Below, piece by piece: positions 35,165 through 44,094 of a stretch of 64,000 bases of DNA. The stretch comes from Flaviramulus_B aquimarinus (GTDB taxonomy: Bacteria > Bacteroidota > Bacteroidia > Flavobacteriales > Flavobacteriaceae), in NCBI RefSeq assembly GCF_039543205.1, contig NZ_BAABJH010000001.1:744001-808000 (forward strand), given 5' to 3'. The translations under genes and the position numbers were made by a program. The notes beneath the pieces are model-generated. The model was given only the letters and a program-made list of their open reading frames with translations. It had not been told where the DNA came from and searched no databases. The first letter of the stretch is position 1. The number at the start of each line of letters is the position of its first letter.

Positions 35165-37414
35165 ATGATTCCACAAGTTTTTAAAGAGGTCATAGACCTA
35201 GGTGACGGTAGACAAATTTCTATCGAAACCGGAAAATTGGCAAAGCAGGCACATGGTTCTGTTGTTGTTCAATCTGGAAAATGTATGTTGTTATGTACAG
35301 TAGTTTCCAATTACAGACAAGCAGATGTTGACTTTTTACCATTAACAGTAGACTATCGCGAAAAATTTGCAGCTGCTGGACGTTACCCTGGAGGTTTCTT
35401 TAAAAGAGAAGCAAGACCAAGTGATGGTGAAGTTTTAACAATGCGTTTAGTAGACCGTGTTTTACGTCCATTATTCCCAAAAGATTATCATTCTGAAACT
35501 CAGGTTATGATTCAATTAATGTCTCACGATGATGATGTTATGCCAGATGCTATGGCAGGTTTAGCAGCTTCGGCAGCAATTCAATTGTCTGATTTCCCTT
35601 TTGAATGTCCAATCTCTGAAGCTAGAGTTGGTCGTGTAAATGGTGAGTTTGTTATCAACCCAACACGTTCTCAATTAGAGGAATCAGACATCGATATGAT
35701 GATTGGCGCCTCGGCTGATTCAGTAATGATGGTTGAAGGCGAAATGGATGAGATTTCTGAAGAAGAAATGACTGAAGCGATTAAGTTTGCACACGAAGCC
35801 ATAAAAATACAATGTGCTGCTCAAGTAGCTTTAGCAGAAGCTTTCGGTAAAAAAGAAATACGTGAGTATGAAGGCGAGAGAGAAGAAGCCGATTTAGCAC
35901 AAAAAATTCACGATATGGCATACGATAAAGTATATGCTATTGCAAAAGCAGGTTCTGCAAAACATGAACGTAGTGCTGCATTTGGTGAAATTAAAGAAGA
36001 AATAAAAGCATCTTTTTCTGAAGAAGAGCAAGAAGATTTTGGTGGATTAATTTCTAAATATTATAGTAAAGCTGAAAAAGCTGCTGTTAGAGATTTAACA
36101 CTAAACGAAGGTTTACGTTTAGATGGTAGAAAAACTACAGATATTAGACCTATTTGGTGTGAGGTAGATTATTTACCATCAACACACGGTTCTTCTATAT
36201 TTACTCGTGGGGAAACTCAAGCATTAGCAACGGTAACCTTAGGGACTTCTAGAGAAGCAAACCAAATAGATATGCCATCTTTTGAAGGTGAAGAGCGTTT
36301 CTACTTACACTATAACTTCCCTCCTTTTTGTACTGGAGAAGCAAGACCTATCCGTGGAACTTCACGTCGTGAGGTTGGACATGGTAACCTAGCACAACGT
36401 GCTTTAAAAGGTATGGTGCCTGAAGATTGCCCGTATACAGTAAGGATAGTTTCTGAAGTATTGGAATCTAACGGTTCGTCCTCTATGGCTACTGTTTGTG
36501 CTGGCACAATGGCTATGATGGATGCTGGTGTAAAAATGAAAAAACCTGTTTCTGGTATTGCTATGGGATTAATTTCTGATGCAGATTCTGGAAAGTATGC
36601 TGTTTTATCTGATATTTTAGGTGATGAAGATCATTTAGGAGATATGGATTTTAAAGTAACAGGTACTGCAGATGGTATTACGGCTTGCCAAATGGATATT
36701 AAAGTAAAAGGTTTATCATATGAGATTTTAGTAAATGCATTAAAACAAGCTCGTGATGGTCGTTTACATATTTTAGAAAAATTAACAGACACAATCGCTA
36801 CTCCTGCAGAAGATGTGAAGCCACATTCTCCAAAAATGATTACCAGAAGAATTCCTAATGAATTTATTGGAGCTTTAATTGGTCCAGGTGGAAAAGTCAT
36901 TCAAGAAATGCAAAAAGAAACTGGAACTACTATTGTAATTAATGAAGATCCAGTAACTGAAGAAGGTATTGTTGAAATATTAGGTGTTGGTAATGAAGGT
37001 ATTGATGCTGTACAAGCAAAAATAGATTCTTTATTATTTAAACCAACTATTGGTAACGTTTACGAAGTAAAAGTTATTAAAATGCTTGATTTTGGCGCTG
37101 TTGTAGAATATATGGACGCTCCAGGAAATGAAGTTTTATTACACGTAAGCGAATTAGCTTGGGAACGTACGGAAAATGTTTCGGATGTTGTAAATATGGG
37201 TGATGTTTTTGATGTGAAGTATTTTGGACAAGATCCAAGAACACGTAAAGAAAAAGTATCTCGTAAAGCTATTTTACCAAAACCAGAAGGTTATGTAGCA
37301 AGACCACCAAGAGATAATAACAACCGTGGACGTGATAACCGAGGTAGAGATAATCGTGGGCGTGATAACCGTCGTGACGATAGAAGACCAAGAGGAGACA
37401 AGAAAGAAGATTAA
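35165..37414 (+). CDS. pnp: Polynucleotide phosphorylase
   Basis: PNPase degrades RNA 3' to 5' with phosphate and is part of mRNA turnover. The 749-residue protein has the full domain order: first RNase PH-like domain, helical domain, second RNase PH-like domain (about 320-545, with [16 protein letters not shown] as active-site region), KH domain (about 560-620, [11 protein letters not shown]) and S1 domain (about 635-705). The last 35 residues form an Arg/Asp/Gly tail with RGRDN repeated, likely to bind RNA. It has its own terminator at 37439-37466. Confidence 0.97.
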   Translation: MIPQVFKEVIDLGDGRQISIETGKLAKQAHGSVVVQSGKCMLLCTVVSNYRQADVDFLPLTVDYREKFAAAGRYPGGFFKREARPSDGEVLTMRLVDRVLRPLFPKDYHSETQVMIQLMSHDDDVMPDAMAGLAASAAIQLSDFPFECPISEARVGRVNGEFVINPTRSQLEESDIDMMIGASADSVMMVEGEMDEISEEEMTEAIKFAHEAIKIQCAAQVALAEAFGKKEIREYEGEREEADLAQKIHDMAYDKVYAIAKAGSAKHERSAAFGEIKEEIKASFSEEEQEDFGGLISKYYSKAEKAAVRDLTLNEGLRLDGRKTTDIRPIWCEVDYLPSTHGSSIFTRGETQALATVTLGTSREANQIDMPSFEGEERFYLHYNFPPFCTGEARPIRGTSRREVGHGNLAQRALKGMVPEDCPYTVRIVSEVLESNGSSSMATVCAGTMAMMDAGVKMKKPVSGIAMGLISDADSGKYAVLSDILGDEDHLGDMDFKVTGTADGITACQMDIKVKGLSYEILVNALKQARDGRLHILEKLTDTIATPAEDVKPHSPKMITRRIPNEFIGALIGPGGKVIQEMQKETGTTIVINEDPVTEEGIVEILGVGNEGIDAVQAKIDSLLFKPTIGNVYEVKVIKMLDFGAVVEYMDAPGNEVLLHVSELAWERTENVSDVVNMGDVFDVKYFGQDPRTRKEKVSRKAILPKPEGYVARPPRDNNNRGRDNRGRDNRGRDNRRDDRRPRGDKKED

Positions 37415-37438
37415 ACCTCTAATCTTAAAATAATAACT

Positions 37439-37475
37439 AGGCCTATCAATTTTAATTGATAGGCCTTTTCTTTAT
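37439..37475 (+). terminator. Intrinsic terminator of pnp
   Basis: A 12-bp stem AGGCCTATCAAT/ATTGATAGGCCT (37439-37450 and 37455-37466) is followed by a T-rich tract. It lies between pnp and the convergent LysR gene. Confidence 0.88.
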
Positions 37476-37494
37476 CTATTAATGTTGCAAATAT

Positions 37495-38418
37495 TTAATA
37501 CCTCTTCAACCAGCCAAAATGCTTCTTGATTACAACTTCCTTATTTTCATTAACGTATTCTATTAGCGATTTTGAAATGGTAGACATGTTTTTAGAACTC
37601 AACCAAATCAAATTCCAATTCGTTATCATAGGAAGGCCTTTAACAGGTATAACTTGTAAATCGCCAATAGCTACGGCATTTTTTATACCTATTAAGGGCA
37701 TTATTGAAAAACCTAATCCTGAAATAACGGCCTGTTTTAGAGCTTCGTTAGACGTTAATTCCATTTTCTTATAAGTAGATACTTTTTTCGATTCAATAAA
37801 CTTTTCCATGGCCAGTCGTGTAGCCGAACCTTGTTCACGATAAATTAATGGCAGTTTTTGAAATTCAGATTTAGACAAATAATCACCCTTAAATTTATAA
37901 TCCTTTCCTCCAACCATGAACAATTGATTTTTCATCAGTTCAATTCTATTAATTTTAAGTTTTTTAGGTATGGTTGAAACCATGGCAAAATCAACTTCAT
38001 TGTTTTCTAAAGCTTTTATAACCGAGGCTTTATTTGTAACATCCATTACTAGGTCAACGCCTCGGTGTTCATTTATAAAATCTGAAATAAAATAAGGCAT
38101 CACGTACTTAGCTGTAGACACAATAGCTATTTTTAATTTACCAGCGAGTTGTCCTTGATACGAAAGTGCTTTATAATTTATTGCTTTAACTTCTTCAAGA
38201 ATTTTTAAGGCAGCATCTGCAACCTCTTGTCCAAATTCTGTAATATAAATTTGCCTACCTACTATTTCAAATAAGGGTATTTTAAATTGTTCCTGAAATT
38301 TTTTAAGCTGAATAGATACAGCTGGTTGTGTGAGATATAAAGCCTCTGAAGCTTTAGTGACACTTTGTAATTCAACAATTTTTAAAAAGACTTCTAATTG
38401 GTGTAATGTATAATTCAT
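37495..38418 (-). CDS. LysR-family transcriptional regulator
   Basis: This 307-residue regulator has a winged helix-turn-helix at residues 1-60 (SVTKASEALYLTQPAVS is the recognition region) and a periplasmic-binding-protein-like effector domain after it. It is divergent from sbtA with 95 bp between the starts, the classic LysR arrangement, so it most likely controls the bicarbonate transporter as CbbR/CmpR-type regulators do elsewhere. The effector is unknown. A T-N11-A dyad lies 10 bp from its start codon at 38428-38442. Confidence 0.9.
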   Translation of the reverse strand: MNYTLHQLEVFLKIVELQSVTKASEALYLTQPAVSIQLKKFQEQFKIPLFEIVGRQIYITEFGQEVADAALKILEEVKAINYKALSYQGQLAGKLKIAIVSTAKYVMPYFISDFINEHRGVDLVMDVTNKASVIKALENNEVDFAMVSTIPKKLKINRIELMKNQLFMVGGKDYKFKGDYLSKSEFQKLPLIYREQGSATRLAMEKFIESKKVSTYKKMELTSNEALKQAVISGLGFSIMPLIGIKNAVAIGDLQVIPVKGLPMITNWNLIWLSSKNMSTISKSLIEYVNENKEVVIKKHFGWLKRY

Positions 38419-38427
38419 AAATTTATC

Positions 38428-38442
38428 TTATGTTTTTCATAA
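38428..38442. promoter_or_regulatory. Candidate LysR-type operator (T-N11-A dyad)
   Basis: The 15-bp perfect dyad TTATG-TTTTT-CATAA contains the T-N11-A core of LysR-type binding sites. It lies between the divergent LysR regulator and sbtA genes, where it could serve both. Confidence 0.5.
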
Positions 38443-38475
38443 TAAATATAAATAAAAATATATGAAATATATGTA

Positions 38476-38484
38476 TAAACTTTG
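38476..38484 (+). promoter_or_regulatory. Possible -7 element of sbtA
   Basis: TAAACTTTG is like TAnnTTTG but with three bases in place of two between TA and TTTG. It lies 30 bases before the sbtA ATG. An imperfect promoter would fit control by an activator such as LysR. Confidence 0.35.
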
Positions 38485-38513
38485 CACCGGTTATAAAAAG
38501 ATAACTAAACTTT

Positions 38514-39482
38514 ATGGATTTACATTTATTAATAGACAACCTAACCAACCCTGCACTATTGTTTTTCTTTTTAGGGATTATTGCAGTTCAATTAAAAAGT
38601 GATTTAAAGATTCCCGAGAACTCTTCAAAGTTTATTTCACTTTATCTATTACTAGCCATAGGGTTTAAAGGGGGACAAGAATTAGCACACAGCAAATTCG
38701 ATTTAGAGATTCTTTGGTCATTGCTTTTCGGTGTTTTTTTAGCAGTTGTAGTTCCTATTTATGCTTATTTTATATTGAGAAGAAAATTTAGTGTGGAAAA
38801 TGCTGGTGCAATTGCCGCAGCATACGGTTCAGTAAGTGCAGTAACTTTTGTTACGGCAATTTCTTTTTTAGAAATAGAACAGATTGCATTTAGCGGGCAT
38901 ATGGTAGCAGTCATGGCACTAATGGAAGCCCCTTCTATAATGATTGGTCTATTGCTAATTATGATTTTTAATGGTAGCAAAAAGAAATCTGATGTTCCAC
39001 TTAAAAGCGTTTTACAACACGCTCTATTTAATGGTAGTGTGTTATTAATCATAGGAAGTTTAGTGATTGGTTTCTTGGCCAGTGATGCGCAAGCCGAAGG
39101 CATAAAACCATTTACTACAGATATATTTAAAGGGTTTCTTGCCGTTTTCCTACTGGATATGGGGATAACCAGCGGAAAAAAATTAAACGACTTTATCAAA
39201 AAAGGCTGGTTTGCTATAACGTTTGCTATTATTATTCCAATTATAAACGGAACTATAGTCGCAGTGGTAAGCGGTATGTTTGTCACCGAAGTTGGCAATA
39301 GATTACTCTTTGCTATTCTTGCTGCCAGTGCTTCATACATTGCTGTGCCTGCTGCTATGAAAATAGCAGTGCCAAAAGCAAGTCCTAGTTTATATATTCC
39401 TATGGCTTTAGCAATTACATTCCCATTTAACATAACACTTGGAATGCCACTTTACTTATGTATAATTCAAAATACCTTATAA
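38514..39482 (+). CDS. sbtA: Sodium-dependent bicarbonate transporter, SbtA family
   Basis: SbtA-family proteins import bicarbonate with sodium. The 322-residue protein has about ten membrane segments and family motifs such as LAIGFKGGQELA, AAAYGSVSAVTFV, AVMALMEAPSIM and FLLDMGITSGK. The sodium gradient could come from the Nqr pump encoded at 0.5-6.7 kb. In a heterotroph the bicarbonate would feed anaplerotic or biosynthetic carboxylases. The upstream LysR gene suggests regulated expression. The usual PII-like SbtB partner is not seen; a different small gene follows after 24 bp. Confidence 0.88.
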   Translation: MDLHLLIDNLTNPALLFFFLGIIAVQLKSDLKIPENSSKFISLYLLLAIGFKGGQELAHSKFDLEILWSLLFGVFLAVVVPIYAYFILRRKFSVENAGAIAAAYGSVSAVTFVTAISFLEIEQIAFSGHMVAVMALMEAPSIMIGLLLIMIFNGSKKKSDVPLKSVLQHALFNGSVLLIIGSLVIGFLASDAQAEGIKPFTTDIFKGFLAVFLLDMGITSGKKLNDFIKKGWFAITFAIIIPIINGTIVAVVSGMFVTEVGNRLLFAILAASASYIAVPAAMKIAVPKASPSLYIPMALAITFPFNITLGMPLYLCIIQNTL

Positions 39483-39506
39483 ACATTAATTTAAATAAAT
39501 AACATT

Positions 39507-39818
39507 ATGGAAACATTTTCAATTACAACAAAAGAAATTATTACAGATCAAGAAATTAAACTTATTGATGGCTGCTTTACTCCTGCAGAAGCAAGTGATA
39601 TTATAAACTCCATTTTAGATGTTAAAATAAACTTTCATAAAATACAAAGACTATCTAAAACAGAAGGAAATGCTAATGACATTTGCGAATATGATAATAG
39701 TCGAATCTTAGAGCTAATTGATGCTAAACATGATGCCAAATCATATTTTAATGACGCACGACTAAAAGGAAAAAAATTAAAAATAGAAAGTATTGTTACT
39801 ATTCGAGTTGAAGATTAA
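39507..39818 (+). CDS. Small protein of unknown function, linked to sbtA
   Basis: This 103-residue cytoplasmic protein has no signal peptide or membrane segment. The predicted pattern is a short beta start (SITTKEIITDQEIKLIDG), two helices (FTPAEASDIINSILDVKINFHK and NSRILELIDAKHDAKSYFND, each seen as amphipathic) and a final strand (KLKIESIVTIRVE). It does not carry the PII T-loop or other SbtB features. It is 24 bp downstream of sbtA on the same strand, so a joint transcript is likely. I do not recognise the family. Confidence 0.7.
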   Translation: METFSITTKEIITDQEIKLIDGCFTPAEASDIINSILDVKINFHKIQRLSKTEGNANDICEYDNSRILELIDAKHDAKSYFNDARLKGKKLKIESIVTIRVED

Positions 39819-39854
39819 ATATGTCTATTTAAGTTAAAAGCATCTATAAGCGTT

Positions 39855-39895
39855 AAAGGTTGTAACGTTAAAAGGTTTAGAGAACGCAAAAGGTT
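39855..39895 (+). repeat. Three AAAGGTT repeats upstream of rpoD
   Basis: AAAGGTT occurs at 39855-39861, 39871-39877 and 39889-39895, spaced 16 and 18 bp. It lies in the 276-bp spacer between the sbtA-linked gene and rpoD. A small hairpin AGACT/AGTCT (39970-39982) lies further on. No exact TAnnTTTG element was found for rpoD. Confidence 0.35.
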
Positions 39896-40094
39896 GATTT
39901 CTTTTAGTTTACTGTATTATATCAAAATTTATGAAAAATCATTGATTACTAATATTGTGACTTTTAAATAGACTTAGAGTCTAAAAAATAGGTTTCAGAA
40001 AAATATTTCATATTTTTTGTAACAAAATGTATCATTTTTACGTATAACCATTGAACAACCTATTTATTCACAATTAAATTCAGGAGAACATTAG

Positions 40095-40958
40095 ATGAGA
40101 CAACTTAAAATTACGAAGCAGGTTACTAATAGAGAAACTGCATCGTTAGATAAATATCTACAGGAAATTGGTAAGGTTGATTTAATTACAGCCGATGAAG
40201 AAGTTGAATTAGCACAACGTATTAAAGCTGGTGATCAAATAGCTTTAGAAAAGTTGACCAAGGCTAATTTACGTTTCGTTGTATCGGTAGCTAAGCAATA
40301 TCAAAACCAAGGACTAACATTACCTGATTTAATTAATGAAGGTAATTTAGGTTTAATTAAAGCAGCTCAACGTTTTGATGAAACACGTGGTTTTAAATTT
40401 ATATCATATGCGGTTTGGTGGATTCGTCAATCGATTCTACAAGCATTAGCGGAACAATCGCGTATTGTACGATTACCATTAAACAAAATTGGTTCTATTA
40501 ACAAGATTAATAAAACATTTGCTTTTTTAGAGCAAAGTCATGAACGCCCGCCTTCTGCTGAAGAAATTGCAAAAGAATTGGACATGACCATTAACGATGT
40601 TAAGGAGTCTATGAAAAACTCTGGACGTCATGTAAGTATGGATGCACCTTTAGTTGAAGGTGAAGATTCTAACTTATATGATGTATTAAATTCCGGGGAA
40701 TCTCCAAACCCAGATAAAGAATTACTACACGAATCTTTACGTACTGAAATCGAGCGTGCTTTAGAAACATTAACACCTCGTGAGGCTGATGTTATTCGTT
40801 TATATTTTGGTTTAGGAAACCAACACCCAATGACCTTAGAAGAAATTGGTGAGACTTTCGATTTAACTCGTGAGCGTGTAAGACAAATTAAAGAAAAAGC
40901 TATTCGTAGATTAAAACATACATCTAGAAGTAAAATATTAAAGACTTATTTAGGTTAG
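40095..40958 (+). CDS. rpoD: Primary RNA polymerase sigma factor (sigma-70 family)
   Basis: At 287 residues this is the short Bacteroidota-type primary sigma factor, without the N-terminal region 1.1 of E. coli RpoD. Region 1.2 lies at [19 protein letters not shown] (about 19-37), region 2 at [19 protein letters not shown] and [17 protein letters not shown] (about 78-120), region 3 in the middle and region 4.2 at [19 protein letters not shown] (about 249-267). It reads the TTTG/TAnnTTTG promoters found through the window. Unlike most genes here it has a Shine-Dalgarno-like AGGAGA at 40082-40087, seven bases before the ATG. Two terminators in tandem follow. Confidence 0.97.
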   Translation: MRQLKITKQVTNRETASLDKYLQEIGKVDLITADEEVELAQRIKAGDQIALEKLTKANLRFVVSVAKQYQNQGLTLPDLINEGNLGLIKAAQRFDETRGFKFISYAVWWIRQSILQALAEQSRIVRLPLNKIGSINKINKTFAFLEQSHERPPSAEEIAKELDMTINDVKESMKNSGRHVSMDAPLVEGEDSNLYDVLNSGESPNPDKELLHESLRTEIERALETLTPREADVIRLYFGLGNQHPMTLEEIGETFDLTRERVRQIKEKAIRRLKHTSRSKILKTYLG

Positions 40959-41030
40959 TTTCGACTATACTCAAACACCACAAATCATGTGTTATGTTTG
41001 AGCGCGTTTAACGACTAAATTACAGTAACA

Positions 41031-41104
41031 AACAGTTACACATAACTGTTCGTTTTTTGATTGATGAAAGAACCCTCGGCTGATTACCGAGGGTTTGTTT
41101 TTTC
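41031..41104 (+). terminator. Tandem intrinsic terminators after rpoD
   Basis: The first stem is AACAGTTA/TAACTGTT (41031-41038 and 41043-41050) followed by a T-run at 41053-41058. The second is AACCCTCGG/CCGAGGGTT (41071-41079 and 41087-41095) followed by TTGTTTTTT. Confidence 0.85.
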
Positions 41105-41152
41105 TTCTAACTTTCAGTTTCTTTAAGTAAAGAAACTTTTTCTTCGTACTTC

Positions 41153-41180
41153 TTGCTTATAACTTTCTTTCATATATTTG
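41153..41180 (+). promoter_or_regulatory. Promoter of rpe
   Basis: TTG at 41153-41155 and TATATTTG at 41173-41180 are separated by 17 bp. The -7 element is 25 bases before the ATG at 41206. Confidence 0.7.
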
Positions 41181-41205
41181 CAATGTTAAAAAACCGCTAC
41201 AACGC

Positions 41206-41868
41206 ATGAGTACTAAATTAATAGCCCCTTCAATTCTAGCAGCCGATTTTGCTAATCTTCAACGTGATATAGACATGGTAAACCAAAGTGAAGCAGATTG
41301 GTTTCATATTGATATCATGGACGGCGTTTTTGTTCCTAACATTTCGTTTGGAATGCCCGTTTTACAAGCTATTAACAAACATGCAAAAAAGACTATTGAT
41401 GTCCATTTAATGATTGTGGACCCTGATAGATATATAAAAACTTTTGCGGATTTAGGTAGCCATGTGCTTACCGTACATTATGAAGCCTGTACACATTTAC
41501 ACAGAACACTCCAAGCTATAAAGGCTGAAGGTATGAAAGCTGGTGTTGCCTTAAACCCACATACAAATGTTAATCTTTTAGAAGATACTATTAATGATAT
41601 CGATTTAGTTTGTTTAATGAGCGTTAACCCAGGTTTTGGAGGTCAAAGTTTTATTGAAAACACTTACAGCAAAGTAAAACAACTAAAAGATTTAATTAAA
41701 CGAAAAGGCGTTTCTACTCAAATTGAAATTGACGGTGGTGTAACCAATAAAAACGTAAAACAATTAGTTGAAGCTGGCGCAGATATATTAGTAGCTGGAA
41801 GTTATGTTTTTAAAAGTACCAACCAACTAAAAACAATAAAAGATTTAAAAGCGCTAGCTAATTCTTAA
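41206..41868 (+). CDS. rpe: Ribulose-phosphate 3-epimerase
   Basis: The enzyme interconverts ribulose-5-phosphate and xylulose-5-phosphate in the pentose phosphate pathway. The 220-residue TIM barrel shows all family motifs: HIDIMDGVFVPNISFG (about 34-49), DVHLMI (about 65), VNPGFGGQSF (about 139-148) and EIDGGV (about 174). It has its own promoter at 41153-41180. Its 3' end overlaps the convergent CBS gene by four bases: the two stop codons share the palindrome TTAA at 41865-41868. Confidence 0.97.
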   Translation: MSTKLIAPSILAADFANLQRDIDMVNQSEADWFHIDIMDGVFVPNISFGMPVLQAINKHAKKTIDVHLMIVDPDRYIKTFADLGSHVLTVHYEACTHLHRTLQAIKAEGMKAGVALNPHTNVNLLEDTINDIDLVCLMSVNPGFGGQSFIENTYSKVKQLKDLIKRKGVSTQIEIDGGVTNKNVKQLVEAGADILVAGSYVFKSTNQLKTIKDLKALANS

Positions 41869-42293
41869 AATTGTTTTACAAAATAATTTAGTAAGTCTGT
41901 TGTAGTAACAATACCTACTAAAGTTCCATCATCTACAATTGGCAAAGCATGAAATTCACGGTCTGCTAAAATTTGAGCAACTTCTTTTATAGTAGTTTCG
42001 CTATTTACAGTAACCACATCTTTAACCATAACTTGTTCTATTGTAAACATATTGTACACTACGGAATCAACAGAATCATCCCTTTCTGGTGCTGTTTCCG
42101 CAAAACTAATTCGCATTAAATCTGTGTAACTCAACATGCCAATAATAGTTTCTCCTGAAACTACGGGTATATGTTTTATTTTGTGTCTATTGAAAAGCAT
42201 TTCTGCTCTTTCTAAATCATCTGATCGTGTTAATCCTATAATATTTTTAGTCATTATAGTAGAAACTGGCGTACGTTGTTTCATGATTTTCAA
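41865..42293 (-). CDS. Twin-CBS-domain protein (copy 1)
   Basis: This 142-residue protein is made of two CBS motifs (about 6-65 and 77-140), which form one Bateman module that usually binds adenosine nucleotides. There is no catalytic or membrane domain, so it is probably a regulatory or energy-sensing module acting on an unknown partner. It is clearly homologous to the next gene upstream on the same strand (42398-42817), with shared stretches such as HIPVVS, GMLSYTDL, NMFTIEQVM and FHALPIVD. It lies 104 bp downstream of that copy. Confidence 0.88.
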   Translation of the reverse strand: MKIMKQRTPVSTIMTKNIIGLTRSDDLERAEMLFNRHKIKHIPVVSGETIIGMLSYTDLMRISFAETAPERDDSVDSVVYNMFTIEQVMVKDVVTVNSETTIKEVAQILADREFHALPIVDDGTLVGIVTTTDLLNYFVKQF

Positions 42294-42397
42294 TTTAAAT
42301 TCTAAAGTAAAATTAATTCAGAAAGAGAAACTATTTTATGATATATATCACTTATTAGCAACTATTCAAATACTTGTTTTTAAGTATATACAATGTG

Positions 42398-42817
42398 TTA
42401 AAATTGCTTTAATAAATATTTTATAAGATCTGTAGTAGTAACTATCCCTATCAATGTATTATTATCAACTACGGGTAACGCATGAAATTCTTTAGTCGCT
42501 AAAATTTTTGCAACGTCTTTTATAGAGAAAGATGAGGACACCGTAACAATATTTTTTTTCATGACTTGTTTAATAGTAAACATATTATATACAAGGGCAT
42601 CAGCATCTTCATCAATATTATCAGTTAAATCTGCAAAACTAAGTCTTAGTAAATCACTATAACTCAACATACCAACAACAACATTATCAGAAACTACTGG
42701 AATATGTCTTATACGATGTTTTTTAAAAAGGTGTTCTGCTTTTTCTAAACTATCATTTTTTTTTAATGTAATGACATTTTCTGTCATTATCATTGAAATC
42801 GGTGCTTTTCGTATCAT
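42398..42817 (-). CDS. Twin-CBS-domain protein (copy 2)
   Basis: This 139-residue two-CBS protein is a tandem paralogue of the gene at 41865-42293. Shared motifs include HIPVVSDNVVVGMLSYSDLLR, VYNMFTIKQVM and KEFHALPVVD. The two products could form hetero- or homodimers. No enzyme domain is attached. The MtfA-like peptidase gene lies 75 bp upstream on the same strand, so the three may be expressed together. The function is unknown beyond likely nucleotide sensing. Confidence 0.87.
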   Translation of the reverse strand: MIRKAPISMIMTENVITLKKNDSLEKAEHLFKKHRIRHIPVVSDNVVVGMLSYSDLLRLSFADLTDNIDEDADALVYNMFTIKQVMKKNIVTVSSSFSIKDVAKILATKEFHALPVVDNNTLIGIVTTTDLIKYLLKQF

Positions 42818-42892
42818 AACTTTTAATCTTTAAGTTTAGCTACCAATAAAATTATTAAACTAAAACTTTAAAAAGTATGATAAAAGTCATGA

Positions 42893-43762
42893 CTAATACC
42901 CTGAAAAGTTAAAATTGAGCATTTGTTTTACTTTACTGTAAACCTCTGGAAATTGTCTTTTAAATTCTTGTGGAGTTTCAATAAATGTTTCCAAAATAAC
43001 TGCTAATAATTCAAAATCATTAGTAAAGGCATAGCTCCTTAAATATTCGGAAGTAATTAATTTTTCTTTAAAATTTTTATTAGAAGAAAACATGTTTCTA
43101 AGTTGTGTAAAAGTATCTATAAAAATAACAGAGTTAATATCATCTTGATAAATACTATTAAAATGAATGGCATGTGCAAACTCATGAATTCCTAAATTTA
43201 ATTTATCATTTTCAATTCTATAACCCTCTATAAAGTTATTCCATGAAAGCACTATGGCTTTAAGGCTTGCATTAAATTCCCCCTTATGGTTAACTTTATT
43301 TAACTCTGAATAATATTCTGTTGGGTATATAATAATGCTTTTCACAGAATGAATAATAAAATCCCTAAAACCAAAAGTTAGCATCAAGGCTGTTGCAGAA
43401 ACTAAAACTTTCACTTCTTCAGTTATTAAAAAACCATCTCTACCGACAAATGATTTATCATCAATAAATGAAGCCAAGCGATGTCTAAAATATCTTTGAT
43501 GTTTAGCATCTAACCTATTATAAAACGTAAACTGCTGCTTTAAAATATTAGTTTGATTACTATTTAATTTTTTAATAAAAGGGTAAAAATGAACAAAAGC
43601 TGGTCGTTTAGAAAATAAGGTGTAAATTATCTCCAATCCATCTATTATACTAGTAATAACCCTTCTAATAAATAAAAATATAAGAACTACTAAAAGACCT
43701 ATTAAAATAATAAGAATTATCGTTCCTAAGTAGTAATTATCATTTTGGATTGATAATAGCAT
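42893..43762 (-). CDS. MtfA-like (M90 family) zinc metallopeptidase, membrane-anchored
   Basis: This 289-residue protein has one strong N-terminal membrane segment (about residues 11-32) and then a cytoplasmic domain like MtfA of E. coli, which regulates glucose uptake by binding Mlc. The zinc-binding HEFAH lies at 193-197, and a likely third ligand is the glutamate in NDFELLAVILETF (about 247-259). The membrane anchor is an addition relative to E. coli MtfA. The substrate is unknown. Two CBS-domain genes follow on the same strand. Confidence 0.85.
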   Translation of the reverse strand: MLLSIQNDNYYLGTIILIILIGLLVVLIFLFIRRVITSIIDGLEIIYTLFSKRPAFVHFYPFIKKLNSNQTNILKQQFTFYNRLDAKHQRYFRHRLASFIDDKSFVGRDGFLITEEVKVLVSATALMLTFGFRDFIIHSVKSIIIYPTEYYSELNKVNHKGEFNASLKAIVLSWNNFIEGYRIENDKLNLGIHEFAHAIHFNSIYQDDINSVIFIDTFTQLRNMFSSNKNFKEKLITSEYLRSYAFTNDFELLAVILETFIETPQEFKRQFPEVYSKVKQMLNFNFSGY

Positions 43763-43923
43763 GGATTATTAAGTTTTAGTTTTAATCTCTAGCGAGCAGA
43801 ATTCAAATCTTACAAATCAATATTAAATCTTACTATTAAAGTTTCACAAAGGATTCGCTAAGTACGTCATAAAAGCTCTTACTGATAGTTTTCAATAACT
43901 ATCGGGATGGGGGGATTGAAAAT

Positions 43924-43973
43924 AAAAAAAACCTAAGCGTCAAATCAAGTTTGCTTGAATTTGTATGCTCAGG
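43924..43973 (-). terminator. Terminator downstream of tRNA-Arg
   Basis: A long imperfect stem spans 43932-43973, with CAAG/CTTG at the loop (loop TTTG) and CCTAAGCG paired with TGCTCAGG at the base. On the minus strand it is followed by a run of eight T (43924-43931), right after the tRNA gene. Confidence 0.8.
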
Positions 43974-43986
43974 CTTTATTTAATAG

Positions 43987-44060
43987 TGACCCCGACAGGA
44001 TTCAAACCTGTAACCCTCAGAGCCGAAATCTGATGCGCTATTCAGTTGCGCCACGGGGCC
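43987..44060 (-). tRNA. tRNA-Arg, anticodon TCG
   Basis: A 74-nt cloverleaf on the minus strand. The acceptor stem is GGCCCCG/CGGGGTC with one G-T pair. The D arm is GCGC...GCGC, the anticodon arm is TCAGA-TTTCGGC-TCTGA with anticodon TCG (decodes CGA), and the T arm is ACAGG-TTTGAAT-CCTGT. The discriminator base is A and CCA is not encoded. It lies 34 bp after yqeY on the same strand and is followed by a terminator. Confidence 0.96.
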
Positions 44061-44094
44061 ATTCATCCCTACTTTATCAGGAATCTATTTTGTA

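Noticed and set aside
38765..39433. A 222-codon open frame on the minus strand inside sbtA
   Set aside because: It is the antisense shadow of a membrane-protein gene with strong family motifs on the plus strand; its product has no coherent domain and no promoter.
39507..39818. SbtB (PII-like) identity for the small gene after sbtA
   Set aside because: Length is near to PII, but the T-loop and PII strand order are not visible and the sequence is mostly helical.
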